Shown here in pieces: positions 31,856-43,216 of a DNA stretch of 64,000 bases. Origin of the DNA: Streptomyces griseoincarnatus. GTDB lineage: Bacteria; Actinomycetota; Actinomycetes; Streptomycetales; Streptomycetaceae. The stretch is taken from NCBI GenBank assembly GCA_014649575.1, contig BMTH01000003.1, positions 372,001 to 436,000 on the forward strand, in the 5' to 3' direction. The position numbers and the translations under genes were made by a program. The notes under the pieces were generated by a model. It did not search any database, was not told the DNA's origin, and saw nothing but the letters and a program-made list of their open reading frames with translations. The stretch's first letter is position 1, and each line of letters opens with the position of its first letter.

Positions 31856-34138
31856 TCACTTCACCGGCTCCGGCTCAGGAGCCGGCTCCGACTCCTCCTC
31901 GCCGGCCGGGTCGATCGGGGTCTTGACCGACTCCAGCAGGAGCTGGGCCACGTCGACGACCTGGGTCGACTCCTTGGCCTTGCCTTCGTTCTTCTTGCCG
32001 TTGACCGAGTCGGTCAGCATGACCAGGCAGAACGGGCAGGCGGTGGAGATGATGTCCGGGTTCAGGGACAGGGCCTCGTCGACGCGCTCGTTGTTGATGC
32101 GCTTGCCGATCCGCTCCTCCATCCACATCCGCGCGCCGCCGGCGCCGCAGCAGAAGCCCCGCTCCTTGTGGCGGTGCATCTCCTCGTTGCGCAGGCCCGG
32201 GACCTTGCCGATGATCTCGCGCGGAGGCGTGTAGATCTTGTTGTGGCGGCCCAGGTAGCACGGGTCGTGGTAGGTGATGAGGCCCTCGACCGGGGTGACC
32301 GGGATCAGCTTGCCCTCGTCCACCAGGTGCTGGAGCAGCTGCGTGTGGTGGATGACCTCGTAGTCGCCGCCGAGCTGCGGGTACTCGTTGCCGAGGGTGT
32401 TGAGGCAGTGCGGGCAGGTGGCGACGATCTTCTTCGCCGACCTGGGCTTGCGCGACTCCTCGGTCACCTTGCCGTCGTCGTCCATCTCCTCGCCGAAGGC
32501 GGCGTTGAGGGACATGACGTTCTCCATGCCGAGCTCCTGGAACAGGGGCTCGTTGCCGAGGCGGCGGGCGGAGTCGCCGGTGCACTTCTCGTCGCCGCCC
32601 ATGATCGCGAACTTGACGCCGGCGATGTGGAGCAGCTCCGCGAAGGCCTTGGTGGTCTTCTTGGCACGGTCCTCCAGGGCGCCGGCGCAGCCGACCCAGT
32701 AGAGGTACTCGACCTCGGACAGGTCCTCGATGTCCTTGCCGACGACCGGGACCTCGAAGTCGACCTCCTTGAGCCACTCCAGGCGCTGCTTCTTCGCCAG
32801 GCCCCAGGGGTTGCCCTTCTTCTCCAGGTTCTTGAGCATCGTGCCCGCCTCGGACGGGAAGGCGCTCTCGATCATCACCTGGTAGCGACGCATGTCGACG
32901 ATGTGGTCGACGTGCTCGATGTCCACGGGGCACTGCTCGACGCAGGCGCCGCAGGTCGTGCAGGACCACAGGACGTCCGGGTCGATGACGCCGTTCTCCT
33001 CGGCGGTGCCGACCAGCGGGCGCTCGGCCTCGGCGAGGGCGGCGGCGGGCACCCCGGCCAGCTGCTCCTCGGACGCCTTCTCCTCGCCCTCCATGGTCTT
33101 GCCGCCGCCGGCCAGCAGGTACGGCGCCTTGGCGTGCGCGTGGTCGCGCAGCGACATGATCAGCAGCTTCGGGGAGAGCGGCTTGCCGGTGTTCCACGCG
33201 GGGCACTGCGACTGGCAGCGGCCGCACTCGGTGCAGGTGGAGAAGTCCAGCAGGCCCTTCCAGGAGAACTGCTCGACCTGGGAGACGCCGAAGACGTCGT
33301 CGTCACCGGGGTCGGTGAAGTCGATCGGCTTGCCGCCGGAGGTCATCGGCTGCAGGCCGCCCAGCGCGGTGCCGCCGGTGGCCTCGCGCTTGAACCAGAT
33401 GTTGGGGAAGGCGAGGAAGCGGTGCCAGGCCACACCCATGTTGGTGTTGAGCGAGACGACGATCATCCAGACGAACGACGTCCCGATCTTGATCATCGCG
33501 GTCAGGTAGACGAGGTTCTGCAGCGTCCCGGTGGACAGCCCGTCGAAGGCCTGCACCAGCGGGTACGACGCGAAGTACGACGCCGAGTAGCCGTCGACGT
33601 GGTGCAAGGCGCCCTCGAGGCCGCGCAGCACGTAGATGGCGAGGCCGATGGTGAGGATCACGTACTCGACGAAGTACGCCTGGCCGGCCTTGGAGCCGGT
33701 GAAGCGGGACTTGCGGCCGGGACGGGACGGCAGGCTGAGCAGACGGATCACGATGAGCACCGCGATGCCCAGGACCGTCATGACACCGATGAACTCGATG
33801 TACATCTCGAACGGCAGGAAGTCGCCGATGACCGGCAGCACCCAGTCGGCCTGGAAGAGCTGGCCGAAGGCCTGGGCGAGGGTCGGCGGCAGGGTCAGGA
33901 AGCCGACGGCGACGAACCAGTGGGCGATGCCGACGATGCCCCACCTGTTCATGCGGGTGTGGCCGAGGAACTCCCGCACCAGGGTCACACTGCGCTGGTA
34001 GGGATTGTCGGTCCGGGTGCCGGCCGGGACCGGCTGGCCCAGCTTGAAGTACCGGACGAACTGGCCGATCGCGCGTGCGAGCAGCGCAACGCCGACCACG
34101 GTCAGGACCAGCGACACGATGATCGCGGCGAGTTGCAT
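31856..34138 (-). CDS. EtfD-like Fe-S membrane oxidoreductase
   Basis: Codes for 760 residues. The N-terminal third has six membrane helices of the NarI-like cytochrome b fold. Then two 4Fe-4S motifs, CTECGRCQSQCP near 301 and CTTCGACVEQCP near 393, and two CCG domains (WVGCAG...CPHCLNTLG and DPCYLGRHN...GFCCGAGG) of the heterodisulfide-reductase type. This order matches mycobacterial EtfD (Rv0338c), which passes electrons from EtfBA during fatty-acid oxidation to menaquinone. No etf genes are adjacent. The last 25 residues are acidic and Pro-rich. Confidence 0.9.
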   Translation of the reverse strand: MQLAAIIVSLVLTVVGVALLARAIGQFVRYFKLGQPVPAGTRTDNPYQRSVTLVREFLGHTRMNRWGIVGIAHWFVAVGFLTLPPTLAQAFGQLFQADWVLPVIGDFLPFEMYIEFIGVMTVLGIAVLIVIRLLSLPSRPGRKSRFTGSKAGQAYFVEYVILTIGLAIYVLRGLEGALHHVDGYSASYFASYPLVQAFDGLSTGTLQNLVYLTAMIKIGTSFVWMIVVSLNTNMGVAWHRFLAFPNIWFKREATGGTALGGLQPMTSGGKPIDFTDPGDDDVFGVSQVEQFSWKGLLDFSTCTECGRCQSQCPAWNTGKPLSPKLLIMSLRDHAHAKAPYLLAGGGKTMEGEEKASEEQLAGVPAAALAEAERPLVGTAEENGVIDPDVLWSCTTCGACVEQCPVDIEHVDHIVDMRRYQVMIESAFPSEAGTMLKNLEKKGNPWGLAKKQRLEWLKEVDFEVPVVGKDIEDLSEVEYLYWVGCAGALEDRAKKTTKAFAELLHIAGVKFAIMGGDEKCTGDSARRLGNEPLFQELGMENVMSLNAAFGEEMDDDGKVTEESRKPRSAKKIVATCPHCLNTLGNEYPQLGGDYEVIHHTQLLQHLVDEGKLIPVTPVEGLITYHDPCYLGRHNKIYTPPREIIGKVPGLRNEEMHRHKERGFCCGAGGARMWMEERIGKRINNERVDEALSLNPDIISTACPFCLVMLTDSVNGKKNEGKAKESTQVVDVAQLLLESVKTPIDPAGEEESEPAPEPEPVK

Positions 34139-34224
34139 GGGGGCTCCTCGGGCCTGCGAGGGGTTCAGGGTGTGGAGTGGGTTGTCGGGGGCTTCGCCAG
34201 GGGTGCCGTTCGGCTTCCCCGAGA

Positions 34225-34238
34225 TTACTAAGCGGTAA
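34225..34238. promoter_or_regulatory. Operator-like site upstream of the EtfD-like gene
   Basis: TTACTAAGCGGTAA, an imperfect palindrome with TTAC/GTAA ends, lies 87 bases before the start in an AT-rich patch (GATTACTAAGCGGTAACTTATG). It resembles sites of TetR-type regulators of fatty-acid and acyl-CoA genes; this is inference. Confidence 0.4.
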
Positions 34239-34403
34239 CTTATGCAGTCCGTCTGAGACTACCCCCATCTCCGGCCGCACTGTAGCCGGGCACAGGGTGA
34301 TCTGAGTCGCTGAGGGTCACCTATGCGGGCGGCCCGTGATGGCGTCCCGGAGTCGATCGTGTTATTCACGCTAAATCAGTCCATACGCCCCTAACTTATA
34401 TCC

Positions 34404-35441
34404 GTGCTCTACGGGATCACCGCCGCCGCCACCGCCCTGCTGCTCTCCGCCCTCCTCGCCGGGGTGCTGCGGACCCCCGCCCTGCGTCTCGGGATCACCG
34501 ACCGCAGGCGGCGCCGGCCCCTGCCGCTGTCCGGGGGAACGGCCGTCGCACTGGCCACCGTCCTGGTCGCGGCCGGCGCCGACGCCGCCGGTCTGCTGCC
34601 CCTCGGCGCCGGGGTGGGCCGGGTGGTCGCGGCCGCCGGCTGCGTCGCCCTGCTCGGACTGGCCGCCGACCTCCGGCGGCTGCGCTGGTGGGTCACCCCG
34701 GCCGGGACGGCGGTCGCCGCGGGCTTCGTCGTGCCGTACGAGGAGACCGGTGCGGCCGCCGGAGCGGCGGCCGTGGCGTGGATCGCGGTCGCGACCACCG
34801 TCTTCCGGGGGCTGGACCACGCCGACGGGCTGGCCGGAGCGGTCGGCGCGGTGGGCGCGTTCGGGGTCGCCGCGTGCGCCACGGCCGAGCTGATGGACGG
34901 TCTCGCCGCGCTGATGGGCGTGCTGGCGGCCGCGCTCGCGGGGTTCCTGCTGCACAACTGGTTCCCCGCGCGGGCGGGCCTGGGGTCGGCCGGCGCGCTG
35001 TTCACCGGATTCCTGCTGGCCTCGTCGGCGGTTTTCGTGCGGGCCGGGCAGGGCATCGGAGCCGGGACGGCCGTGCTGTACGCGCTGACGGCGATCGCGT
35101 GTGCGGACGCGGCCCTGGTGGTACTCGGGCGGCGGCTCGACCGCCGGGCGGTCACCCGTGGACGCCCCGACCATCTCGGGCACCGGATGCGACGGCTGGG
35201 TCTCGCGCCCCGAGCGGTGCCGGTGCTGCTGGGCGCCGGGTCGGCGGGCGGGGTGCTCGTCGCGGTGTGCGTGCACACCGGCAGGCTGTCCCCCGGGGCG
35301 GCGTGGTGGGTCGCGGCGGCCGCCGCGGTGCCCGTCCTGGTGCTCGTGAGGCGTCCCGTCACCCCTGTTTTCCGTCCGCGTCAACGTGTCGCCAGCGCGT
35401 CGCCGCAGGTCAGCGAGCGGTTGCGTGTAAGGAGCGGATAA
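34404..35441 (+). CDS. MraY/WecA-like membrane protein with degenerate active site
   Basis: Codes for 345 residues from GTG, with about ten membrane helices in the layout of polyprenyl-phosphate phospho-sugar transferases. The family signatures are recognisable but altered: the usual Asp-Asp after the third helix reads LLGLAADLRRL; the N-A-x-N-x-x-DG-x-DG motif reads TVFRGLDHADGLAG, so both Asn are lost; and the His motif reads PDHLGHRMRRLG. It may be a non-catalytic or altered relative. It lies 93 bases before dnaK and ends at the first HAIR site. Confidence 0.72.
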   Translation: MLYGITAAATALLLSALLAGVLRTPALRLGITDRRRRRPLPLSGGTAVALATVLVAAGADAAGLLPLGAGVGRVVAAAGCVALLGLAADLRRLRWWVTPAGTAVAAGFVVPYEETGAAAGAAAVAWIAVATTVFRGLDHADGLAGAVGAVGAFGVAACATAELMDGLAALMGVLAAALAGFLLHNWFPARAGLGSAGALFTGFLLASSAVFVRAGQGIGAGTAVLYALTAIACADAALVVLGRRLDRRAVTRGRPDHLGHRMRRLGLAPRAVPVLLGAGSAGGVLVAVCVHTGRLSPGAAWWVAAAAAVPVLVLVRRPVTPVFRPRQRVASASPQVSERLRVRSG

Positions 35442-38047
<2,606 letters not shown>

Positions 38048-38083
38048 CGTTATAGCTGACGCAGGGAAGGAGGGACGTCGGGG

Positions 38084-39256
38084 ATGAGCACCAAGGACTT
38101 CATCGAGAAGGACTACTACAAGGTCCTCGGCGTCCCCAAGGACGCCACCGAGGCCGAGATCAAGAAGGCGTACCGGAAGCTCGCCCGCGAGTACCACCCG
38201 GACGCCAACAAGGGGAACACCAAGGCGGAGGAGCGGTTCAAGGAGATCTCCGAGGCGAACGACGTCCTCGGCGACCCCAAGAAGCGCAAGGAGTACGACG
38301 AGGCGCGCGCCCTCTTCGGCAACGGCGGGTTCCGCCCGGGGCCGGGCGCGGGCGGCGGCTCCTTCAACTTCGACCTGGGCGACCTCTTCGGGGGTCAGGC
38401 CGGCGGCCAGGCGGGCGGCTTCGGCGGCGGCCTCGGTGACGTCTTCGGGGGCCTGTTCAACCGGGGCGGCCCGGGGACCACCCGGACCCAGCCGCGCCGG
38501 GGCCAGGACATCGAGTCCGAGGTGACGCTCAGCTTCACCGAGGCCATCGAGGGCGCGACCGTCCCGCTGCGGATGTCGTCGCAGTCGCCCTGCAAGGCCT
38601 GTTCGGGCACCGGCGACAAGAACGGCACGCCGCGCGTGTGCCCGACCTGTGTCGGCACCGGACAGGTGGCGCGGGGCTCCGGCGGCGGCTTCTCGCTGAC
38701 CGACCCCTGCCCGGACTGCAAGGGCCGCGGCCTGATCGCGGAGGAGCCCTGCGAGGTCTGCAAGGGCAGCGGGCGGGCCAAGTCCTCGCGGACGATGCAG
38801 GTGCGCATCCCCGCGGGGGTCAGCGACGGCCAGCGGATCCGGTTGCGCGGCAAGGGCGCGCCGGGCGAGCGCGGCGGTCCCGCGGGCGACCTGTACGTCG
38901 TCGTGCACGTCGGCGCCCACCCGGTGTTCGGCCGCAAGGGCGACAACCTGACGGTCACGGTGCCGGTGACGTACCCCGAGGCGGCCCTCGGGGGCGAGAT
39001 CCGGGTCCCGACGCTGGGCGGTCCACCGGTCACGCTGAAGCTGCCGCCGGGCACACCCAACGGGCGCACCATGCGCGCCCGCGGCAAGGGAGCGGTCCGC
39101 AAGGACGGCACCCGCGGTGATCTGCTGGTCACCGTAGAGGTGAGTGTTCCCAAGGACCTGTCGGGGAAGGCTCGTGACGCCCTGGAGGCGTATCGCGAGG
39201 CGACCGCGGACCAGGATCCGCGGGCGGAGCTGTTCCAGGCCGCGAAGGGAGCTTGA
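38084..39256 (+). CDS. dnaJ: Co-chaperone DnaJ
   Basis: Codes for 390 residues with GGAAGGAGGG upstream. The J domain (about 8-75) carries the HPD motif (EYHPDAN) that stimulates DnaK ATPase. A Gly/Phe-rich linker follows, then four CxxCxGxG zinc repeats ([32 protein letters not shown]; about residues 168-235) and the C-terminal substrate-binding domains ([21 protein letters not shown]). All zinc ligands are present, so it is a class A DnaJ. Confidence 0.97.
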   Translation: MSTKDFIEKDYYKVLGVPKDATEAEIKKAYRKLAREYHPDANKGNTKAEERFKEISEANDVLGDPKKRKEYDEARALFGNGGFRPGPGAGGGSFNFDLGDLFGGQAGGQAGGFGGGLGDVFGGLFNRGGPGTTRTQPRRGQDIESEVTLSFTEAIEGATVPLRMSSQSPCKACSGTGDKNGTPRVCPTCVGTGQVARGSGGGFSLTDPCPDCKGRGLIAEEPCEVCKGSGRAKSSRTMQVRIPAGVSDGQRIRLRGKGAPGERGGPAGDLYVVVHVGAHPVFGRKGDNLTVTVPVTYPEAALGGEIRVPTLGGPPVTLKLPPGTPNGRTMRARGKGAVRKDGTRGDLLVTVEVSVPKDLSGKARDALEAYREATADQDPRAELFQAAKGA

Positions 39257-39260
39257 TGCG

Positions 39261-39713
39261 ATGGACGGCCGTCGACGCAACCCGTACGAACTGACCCAGG
39301 ACACCCCGGTCTACGTCATTTCGGTGGCGGCCCAGCTCTCCGGTCTGCACCCGCAGACGCTGCGTCAGTACGACCGTCTGGGACTCGTGTCGCCGGACCG
39401 TACGGCGGGCCGGGGCCGGCGCTACTCGGCCCGTGACATCGAACTGCTCCGTCAGGTGCAGCAGTTGTCACAGGACGAGGGCATCAACCTGGCCGGAATC
39501 AAGCGCATCATCGAACTGGAGAACCAGGTCGCCGCCCTCCAGGCCCGTGTGGCCGAGCTGGAGGACGCGCTCGACGGCGCGGCGGCGGCCATGCGTCAGC
39601 GCGAGGCCGCCGTGCACGCCTCGTACCGCCGTGACCTGGTGCCTTACCAGGAGGTGCAGCAGACCAGCGCGCTGGTGGTCTGGCGTCCCAAGCGCCAGCA
39701 GCAGTCCGACTGA
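39261..39713 (+). CDS. hspR: Heat-shock repressor HspR
   Basis: Codes for 150 residues; a MerR-type winged helix (VYVISVAAQLSGLHPQTLRQYDRLGLVSPDR) followed by a coiled coil (LENQVAALQARVAELEDAL). HspR binds HAIR sites upstream of dnaK and clpB and needs DnaK for full repression. It starts 5 bases after the dnaJ stop. The order dnaK-grpE-dnaJ-hspR is the classical actinobacterial operon. A long terminator follows. Confidence 0.97.
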   Translation: MDGRRRNPYELTQDTPVYVISVAAQLSGLHPQTLRQYDRLGLVSPDRTAGRGRRYSARDIELLRQVQQLSQDEGINLAGIKRIIELENQVAALQARVAELEDALDGAAAAMRQREAAVHASYRRDLVPYQEVQQTSALVVWRPKRQQQSD

Positions 39714-39731
39714 CGGCGCGCGAAGGCGAAG

Positions 39732-39766
39732 AGGGGCCCGTGGGTTCGCAGAACCCACGGGCCCCT
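39732..39766 (+). terminator. Terminator of the dnaK-hspR operon
   Basis: A 16-bp perfect stem (39732-39747 with 39751-39766), loop GCA, followed by TCTCTTATC. Confidence 0.9.
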
Positions 39767-39986
39767 TCTCTTATCCACGAGCACACCTGTGGCTATGGTA
39801 TGCCTGCGTGTCCAGGTGATCCCCGCAGCGTGTCCGCAGGACTTTCACGAGTTCAGCGCACCGTGTCGTGTTCATCTCGTTAGGTGGCTGCCTCTTGACG
39901 CGGTGGACGCCGAAGCGTTGGCTTTTCAGTCACATGGGCCGCAAAGCTGTGCCCACGTCCAAAACGCACCTGAAGTGAGCCCTCGC

Positions 39987-41093
39987 ATGCGTCGTATCGC
40001 CATATCCGTGGCCGCCGTCTCCATGTCCGTCACGCTCGCCGGCTGCGGCATGCTCGACGCGACGGGCAGCAGCGACGACGCCAGCCCTGTCAAGGGCGAC
40101 GACATCACGGTGGGCCTGCTCCTCCCGGAGAAGGCCAACACGCGCTACGAGCAGTGGGACTACCCCATGTTCAAGAAGAAGGTCGAGTCGCTCACGGACA
40201 ACAAGGGCAAGGTCGAGTACGCCAACGCCGAGGCGGACGCGGACAAGCAGGCCGGCCAGATGCAGCGCATGATCGACAAGAAGGTCGACGTCATCGTGCT
40301 GGACGCGGTGGACGCGCACGGCATCGCGGAGAGCGTCACCAAGGCGAAGGAGGCCGGCATCCCGGTCATCGCCTACGACCGGCTCGCCGAGGGCCCGATC
40401 GACGCGTACATCTCCTTCGACAACTCCCTCGTGGGCGAGGTGCAGGGACGCTCCCTGCTGGAGGCGCTGGGCGACGACCTGTCCATCACCGACAAGATCG
40501 TGATGATGAACGGCTCGTCCACCGACCCCAACGCCAAGCAGTTCAAGGCCGGCGCGCTCTCCGAGCTCAAGGGCAAGGTCACCATCGCCAAGTCCTTCGA
40601 CACCAAGGACTGGGACCCGAAGAACGCCGAGAAGAACATGAAAGAGGCGATCACCGAGATCGGCCTGGAGAACATCGAGGGCGTGTACTCCGCCAACGAC
40701 GGCATGGCGGGCGGCATCGTCAAGGCGCTGCGCGCCGCGGGCGTGACCAAGCTGCCGCCCATCACCGGCCAGGACGCGGAACTCGCCGCGGTGCAGCGGA
40801 TCGTGACCGGCGAGCAGTACATGAGCGTCTACAAGTCCTACCCCGAAGAGGCGGAGAACGCCGCGGAGATGGCCGTGGCGAAGGTCCAGGGCCGGGACAT
40901 CCAGTTCGACGCGCTCACCCGCGACCGTGTCGACAGCCCCACCGAGCAGGACATCCCGGCGCAGCTGGTCCCGGTGGTCGCGCTGACCCAGGACAGCCTG
41001 CAGGACACCGTCATCGCCGACGGCTTCTACGAGGTGGCCGACATCTGCACCGGCGAGTTCAAGGACGCCTGCGCGGAGATCGGGCTCAAGTAA
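39987..41093 (+). CDS. Sugar-binding lipoprotein, XylF/ChvE type, without permease genes
   Basis: Codes for 368 residues. The signal peptide (MRRIAISVAAVSMSVTLAGC) has the lipobox LAGC, so the protein should be anchored outside the membrane. The periplasmic-binding-protein fold of type I (DDITVGLLLPEKANTRYEQWD, DAVDAHGIAESVTKAKEAGIPVIAYDRLAEG, YSANDGMAGGIVKALRAAG) is that of D-xylose/multisugar-binding proteins. No ABC permease or ATPase gene is next to it, so it must work with a distant transporter or as a sensor. A GTG at 39975 is an alternative start. The 220 bases between the hspR terminator and this start hold its promoter but no gene. Confidence 0.88.
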   Translation: MRRIAISVAAVSMSVTLAGCGMLDATGSSDDASPVKGDDITVGLLLPEKANTRYEQWDYPMFKKKVESLTDNKGKVEYANAEADADKQAGQMQRMIDKKVDVIVLDAVDAHGIAESVTKAKEAGIPVIAYDRLAEGPIDAYISFDNSLVGEVQGRSLLEALGDDLSITDKIVMMNGSSTDPNAKQFKAGALSELKGKVTIAKSFDTKDWDPKNAEKNMKEAITEIGLENIEGVYSANDGMAGGIVKALRAAGVTKLPPITGQDAELAAVQRIVTGEQYMSVYKSYPEEAENAAEMAVAKVQGRDIQFDALTRDRVDSPTEQDIPAQLVPVVALTQDSLQDTVIADGFYEVADICTGEFKDACAEIGLK

Positions 41094-41231
41094 CTCCCGC
41101 ACATCTGCGTACGAATCCGGCCATCCGCCGGCCCCTGGGCCGGTGCGGTGGCCGGTCCCGTGTTGCACAGCAGGTTCCGGCCGCGCATAGTTGCGCTGCG
41201 GAAAGACGCTGAACCGGGGGTGGGATGGGCG

Positions 41232-42263
41232 ATGGCCGGGCACGGGGCGGACGAGCATCCGCACGGTGCTGACCGACTGTGCGAGGCCGGGGACCGCGTG
41301 TACTCCCGGGCCGTACGGCGCGGACGGCTGCCGCGCCGGGAGGCCGAGCGGGTCCCCTGCCTGATGGAGCTGGCCCTGCTGCACCCCGACCCGGACGACA
41401 TGGACTGGCTGGTCCCCACCTCCCCGCAGGAGGTCATGACGCGGCTGCTGCGCGGCATGTACGACGAGGTGCGGGCGAGTCAGCGCCGGGTCGGCTCGGC
41501 GGTCGCCGCCTTCGAGTGGTACGCCGGTCTCGGCCGTCAGGTGCCGGCCCCGGGCGGCGCCTCGGAGGGCCCCGCGATCCGTGTGCTGGACGGACTGGCC
41601 CGTATCCAGGCCGCGATGGACGAGGCGACGCAGGCGTGCACCACGGAGGTGCTCACCGTGCAGCCCGGCGGTATCCGGCGCGAGGCCGAGCTGTCGGAGG
41701 GCCTGCACCGGGCGATGGCGCTGCGCGGGCGGGGCGTGCGGATGCGGGACCTGTACACCCATGTCGCCCGGCACGGGCACGGGTTGCTCAGCTATCTCGA
41801 GCTCATGGGCGGTGCGGTGGAGGCGCGCACGCTGGACGAGGTCATCGAGCGGCTCATCCTCTTCGACCGCACGGTCGCCTTCATCCCCGCCAACGCCGAG
41901 CGCACGATGGCCCTGGAGCTGCGCCACCCGGCGCTGGTGGAGTACCTGGGCACGGTCTTCGAGCGGCTGTGGCGGCTCGCCATCCCGCTGACCGCGCCGC
42001 TCCCCGACACGGGCATCGAGGGCATCTCGCACCGCGAGCAGGCCATCGCGGCGCTGCTGGCGGAGGGTCACCAGGACGCGGTCATCGCGGAGCGCCTGGG
42101 CATCAGCGTCCGCACGTGCCGCGCCCACATCGCCCGCCTCTCGGAGACGCTGGGCGCGGCGAGCCGCACACAGCTGGGCGTGCGGATCGCCCAGGCGGGG
42201 CTGGACGGAGCACGGCCCCCGGTGGTCATTCCCCCTGGTCGAGGATCCCCGACTGCCCGATGA
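41232..42263 (+). CDS. LuxR-type regulator of the peptide cluster (paralogue 1)
   Basis: Codes for 343 residues. The N-terminal part (40-240) has no Asp-phosphorylation site; it shows the pattern CLMELALLHPDPDDMDWLVP, then a TrmB/phospholipase-D-like region with FDRTVAFIPANAERTMALELRHPALVEYL. The C-terminal LuxR helix-turn-helix is ISHREQAIAALLAEGHQDAVIAERLGISVRTCRAHIARL. Two more genes of the same design follow on the minus strand. Its last 38 bases overlap the end of paralogue 2. Ligand unknown. Confidence 0.87.
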   Translation: MAGHGADEHPHGADRLCEAGDRVYSRAVRRGRLPRREAERVPCLMELALLHPDPDDMDWLVPTSPQEVMTRLLRGMYDEVRASQRRVGSAVAAFEWYAGLGRQVPAPGGASEGPAIRVLDGLARIQAAMDEATQACTTEVLTVQPGGIRREAELSEGLHRAMALRGRGVRMRDLYTHVARHGHGLLSYLELMGGAVEARTLDEVIERLILFDRTVAFIPANAERTMALELRHPALVEYLGTVFERLWRLAIPLTAPLPDTGIEGISHREQAIAALLAEGHQDAVIAERLGISVRTCRAHIARLSETLGAASRTQLGVRIAQAGLDGARPPVVIPPGRGSPTAR

Positions 42264-43200
42264 GGTAGCCGAGCTGAGCGCGGCTGCCGCTGCCCAGAAC
42301 CGCGGCGAGCTTGGCGATGTGCTCCCGCGCGGTGCGGATGTTCATGCCGAGCCGGTCGGCGACGACGGCGTCCGTGTGTCCCTCGACGAGCAGCGCGGCG
42401 ATGGCGCGCTGGCGCGGTGTGACGCCGTTGAGGGTGGGCTGCTGGTCCGCCTCCGGGTACATGGGCGTGGCGAGGCGCCACAGCCGGTCGAAGGTGGTGG
42501 CCAGGAACGTCACGATCGCCGGATGGCGGACCTCCAGGGCCGTGGCGCGTTCGGGGCCGGCCGGGATGAAGGCGACCTCACGGTCGACGATGACGAGACG
42601 GTCGGTGATCTCGTCCAGGGAGCGGGCCTCGACGTCGCCGCTGAGGCGCTCGTACCGCCAGGCCAGCGAGGGCGCGTGACGCAGGGTGTGCTGATACAGG
42701 GCGCGGATGCGGCCACCACGGTCCAGCAGGGCCTGGTCGCGCCGGACTGCGGGCTCGTGGACGGCCGGATCGAACCTGACGTAGCTGCGGTACGGCTGGA
42801 CGGCGAGGAGTTCCGTGGCGTCGGTCATCGCCTCGCCGATGACCTGCCCGATGCGCTCCATGCCGTTGTGCCGGGTGACGGACGGTGACCCCTGCTCCTC
42901 CGGTTCCGGGGCGCGTAGCAGCGGGGCCAGGGTCTTGGCGAGTCGTTCCTGACGCCGCCGCTCCTCCGCGACGCGGTCCTCGGAGGCGCGCAGCAACCGG
43001 TGCAGGGCGTGGTGCGGTGCGACCGGCTCCAGCCGCGCGGGGTCGTCCTGTGCGGGACGGAGGAGCCCCAGGTCGAGCAGGAGGGGTGCCTGCGCGTCCG
43101 ACGCGGCGGGGAGGTGGCCCTCGTCCAGGGCGCGGGCGTACAGGTCCAGTGCCTCATCCCGCAGCGCGTCCGTCCCCTCGTGTGGCGCGTCGCCGCTCAT
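42226..43200 (-). CDS. LuxR-type regulator of the peptide cluster (paralogue 2)
   Basis: Codes for 324 residues. It has the same layout as its neighbours: LLLDLGLLRPAQDDPARLEPVAP in the first 60 residues, VDREVAFIPAGPERATALEVRHPAIV near 230, and a C-terminal LuxR helix-turn-helix (VTPRQRAIAALLVEGHTDAVVADRLGMNIRTAREHIAKL). It lies 16 bases behind paralogue 3 on the same strand, so the two probably form one transcript reading away from the peptide gene. Confidence 0.87.
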   Translation of the reverse strand: MSGDAPHEGTDALRDEALDLYARALDEGHLPAASDAQAPLLLDLGLLRPAQDDPARLEPVAPHHALHRLLRASEDRVAEERRRQERLAKTLAPLLRAPEPEEQGSPSVTRHNGMERIGQVIGEAMTDATELLAVQPYRSYVRFDPAVHEPAVRRDQALLDRGGRIRALYQHTLRHAPSLAWRYERLSGDVEARSLDEITDRLVIVDREVAFIPAGPERATALEVRHPAIVTFLATTFDRLWRLATPMYPEADQQPTLNGVTPRQRAIAALLVEGHTDAVVADRLGMNIRTAREHIAKLAAVLGSGSRAQLGYLIGQSGILDQGE

Positions 43201-43216
43201 GCTGGTCGCCCCCCGG

